Of a stretch of DNA of 7,187 nucleotides, positions 5,456 to 7,187 are shown piece after piece. Position numbers and translations under genes: made by a program. The notes under the pieces were generated by a model. That model was not told where the DNA came from and made no database searches. It saw only the letters and a list, made by a program, of their open reading frames with translations. Source of the DNA: Atopobium sp. (GTDB lineage: Bacteria; Actinomycetota; Coriobacteriia; Coriobacteriales; Atopobiaceae); contig JABZHD010000054.1 of assembly GCA_015259045.1 (NCBI GenBank), forward strand, positions 1 to 7,187, given 5' to 3'. Positions within the stretch are counted from its first letter, which is position 1; each line of letters begins with the position of its first letter.

Positions 5456-6805
5456 CTATGAGAGCTCAATATCAGAAACAGTTGCCTTGATTGTTCCATC
5501 CGTCATTTTGACCAGCAAAGAATCTCCAACCGAAGCATCTTTGGCCGTTTTAATGACAGACCCCTTTTCATCTTGGACATATGCATATCCCCTTGTAAGA
5601 ACCTTTAAAGGAGAAAGTGCATCTAGTTTTCCTGCAAGCGAAGAAAGAGAAGCCTCATATGGATGAAGCATGGCTGCACTAGCTCTGGTAAGTCTTTGCG
5701 ACTCAACAGAAAGCATCTCTTTCTTTCTTAAAAGAAGCGCTGGTAGAGCGTCCATTAGTCTTTGCTCTGTCTGATTAAGATCTTCTGTTCTTGTAGAAAT
5801 AATATACGCAGGATCTTTTAGACACGGACGATCGGACAGATTCTCTAGCTGGAATTTTTTACTTGATAGGGCATTTCTCATTGCCAAGTTGGAACGCTGT
5901 TCAACAGTAGTTAGACCCGTCTTATAGAATTGCAAAATCTTTCTTGTTGCGTTTCCAAGGCGAGAAATTCTGTTGTTAAACGTAGTTTGTAGCTCACTAA
6001 TAGCGGGAGCTACAGACTCTGCAGCAGCTGTTGGCGTTGAAGTTCTTCTATCAGAAACCATATCTGCAATGGTGGTATCTGGCTCATGGCCAATACCTGT
6101 AATAACAGGTATAGGACAGGCTGCGATAGCACGTGCCACTCCCTCGTCATTGAAGCACATAAGGTCTTCAAATGAGCCTCCACCACGCACCAGCAAGATT
6201 GCATCTGGACGTGTAGTTGCGGCCACCTGAAGCGCCCTAATGATAGTTGCAGGTGCATGAGTGCCCTGAACAGCACAACCAGACACCTCTAGCTCTACAA
6301 GAGGGTTTCTACGCGCAAGCGTGCGCTTAACGTCATCAATGACGCTGCCAGAAAGTGACGTAACTACGCCAATACGTGTACAGAACTCTGGAATGTAGCG
6401 CTTTCTGGAAATATCAGTAAGACCCTCTTTTTCTAGCTTTTTAGCAAGCTGAGCAACCTTTTGGCGAAGGTCTCCTTCTCCGGCAATCTGAATGGTGCGA
6501 GCATGAAAAGAAAGCTTGCCACTTGAAGCGTAAATGTCAAACTTTCCTGTCATCTGAATCTTCATGCCATCTTGCAGCGTAATGCCGCTAGCAGCATAAA
6601 TCTTTGACCAGACAATAACCGCCATAGAGCTAACAGGGTCTTTTACGTCAAAGTAGCAATGACCAGACTTGTAGTTTGGTCCTCTAAATCCAGAAACCTC
6701 TCCCACTACCGTCATAGATGGCATTGAGGCAACTTCATTTTTTGCAAAGAGCACTGCATCAGATACTGAAAGAACAGAATCTTCTTTCTCTTGAATCTGA
6801 TCCAT
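5456..6805 (-). CDS. xseA: Exodeoxyribonuclease VII large subunit
   Basis: This is the catalytic subunit of the single-strand-specific, ATP-independent exonuclease used in repair and recombination. Its 449 residues are full length. The N-terminal OB-fold is about 11-108 (VGEVSGF, GHCYFDVKD). The nuclease domain follows with RIGVVTSLSGSVIDD (144-158), LLVRGGGSFEDL (204-215), VITGIGHEPDTTIADMVSD (234-252) and STPTAAAE (256-263). H240 and D243 with the RGGGS loop match the conserved catalytic cluster. A long helical region (about 265-395) binds XseB. The C-terminal SPLKVLTRGYAYVQDEKG (398-415) is a family hallmark. The ATG at 6805 is 2 bp after the upstream stop, with AGGA as ribosome site, so translation is probably coupled to the metallopeptidase gene. 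No change is seen in key residues. Confidence 0.97.
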   Translation of the reverse strand: MDQIQEKEDSVLSVSDAVLFAKNEVASMPSMTVVGEVSGFRGPNYKSGHCYFDVKDPVSSMAVIVWSKIYAASGITLQDGMKIQMTGKFDIYASSGKLSFHARTIQIAGEGDLRQKVAQLAKKLEKEGLTDISRKRYIPEFCTRIGVVTSLSGSVIDDVKRTLARRNPLVELEVSGCAVQGTHAPATIIRALQVAATTRPDAILLVRGGGSFEDLMCFNDEGVARAIAACPIPVITGIGHEPDTTIADMVSDRRTSTPTAAAESVAPAISELQTTFNNRISRLGNATRKILQFYKTGLTTVEQRSNLAMRNALSSKKFQLENLSDRPCLKDPAYIISTRTEDLNQTEQRLMDALPALLLRKKEMLSVESQRLTRASAAMLHPYEASLSSLAGKLDALSPLKVLTRGYAYVQDEKGSVIKTAKDASVGDSLLVKMTDGTIKATVSDIELS

Positions 6806-6807
6806 TA

Positions 6808-7187
6808 CTAGTTCCTATTTCTAGAAGAACCAAGTAGATATAGAAGCTGAAGTGCAGAAACCATTGCAGCAGCTACGTACGTAAGAGCAGCAGCAATTAG
6901 TACCTTTTTAGCGCCATTGTAGTCAAAGCCTGCGGGAGCGTTTACCTTCAAAAAAGCCAATCCACGCCTTGAGGCATCAATCTCTACAGGAAGCGTAACT
7001 ATATGGAACAAGAAGGTAAATGCATAGAGCCAAATTGCAAGCACAGTCAAGCCTGAAACATTGAGCAAGACACCAGCAAGAAAGACATAAATCCACGCTG
7101 CAGATGCCAAATTAACAACAGGAACAAGAGCAGAACGAACGCGAGATGGCATATACATTTTGGCTGTCTGAACTGCATGGCCTGCCT
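6808..7187 (-). CDS. YugP-type zinc metallopeptidase, N-terminal part outside window
   Basis: The frame stays open upstream of the first in-window ATG (7158) to the right edge, where it reads AGHAVQTAKMYMPSRVR. GH with the partial codon before it fits the end of the HEAGH zinc motif of YugP-family membrane proteases, which usually have about 225 residues; roughly the first 100 lie outside. The visible part has the family's C-terminal pattern: LVPVVN, hydrophobic segments (about AAWIYVFLAGVLL and TVLAIWLYAFTFLFHIV), LPVEIDASRRGLAFL, then GAKKVLIAAALTYVAAAM. It is therefore an integral membrane protein with a cytosolic or membrane-edge active site; the substrate is unknown. Its TAG (6808-6810) is 2 bp before xseA, making it the first visible gene of the operon with xseA, xseB and HIT. 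Confidence 0.85.
   Translation of the reverse strand, partial: AGHAVQTAKMYMPSRVRSALVPVVNLASAAWIYVFLAGVLLNVSGLTVLAIWLYAFTFLFHIVTLPVEIDASRRGLAFLKVNAPAGFDYNGAKKVLIAAALTYVAAAMVSALQLLYLLGSSRNRN

Noticed and set aside
7156..7158. ATG at 7158 as the true start of the zinc peptidase gene
   Set aside because: The frame continues upstream to the window edge and reads AGHAVQTAK, matching the end of the HExGH motif, so the ATG is internal.

Overview
The window looks like ordinary chromosome of a low-to-moderate GC, Gram-positive-type, fermentative bacterium. An LPXTG surface protein, AckA, XseA/XseB and a YugP-type zinc protease all fit that picture. The protein style resembles Atopobium/Lancefieldella-type Coriobacteriia (Actinomycetota). 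That placement rests on protein impression only and is an inference.

Layout. On the + strand, the window opens inside a LacX/YeaD-type aldose 1-epimerase gene (3-713). It overlaps by one base a GNAT-family acetyltransferase gene (713-1207). All other genes lie on the - strand. Read in transcription order from the right edge they are: a YugP-type zinc metallopeptidase (5' end outside the window, stop at 6808), xseA, xseB and a HIT/HinT-family hydrolase, packed as an operon with gaps of 2, 14 and 10 bp. Then come a 133-bp gap with a possible promoter, ackA with a strong intrinsic terminator, and a cell-wall-anchored LPXTG adhesin with its own promoter and an odd leader. The adhesin gene and the acetyltransferase gene converge on the 556-bp region 1208-1763.

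That convergent region is the most interesting part. It holds a 462-bp element (1250-1711) with perfect 25-bp terminal inverted repeats. Their TGAACTG..CCATTT..TTGGACA pattern resembles the ends of IS150-group IS3-family insertion sequences. A 3-bp GAA duplication flanks it. It has no transposase, so it behaves like a MITE or an internally deleted IS. Removing the element and one GAA copy restores an 11-bp stem, 7-nt loop hairpin with A- and T-rich flanks: a bidirectional terminator whose loop was the insertion target. Inside the element sits a second nested inverted-repeat unit (1297-1427), able to fold as a branched structure with alternative pairings. The core 1428-1665 is unassigned.

Functionally the right side combines housekeeping functions (exonuclease VII, HinT-like phosphoramidase, membrane protease) with ATP-forming acetate production. 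The left side has sugar anomer interconversion, a small-molecule or protein acetyltransferase, and a surface adhesin. No rRNA, tRNA, CRISPR array, sortase, transposase or phage gene was seen.
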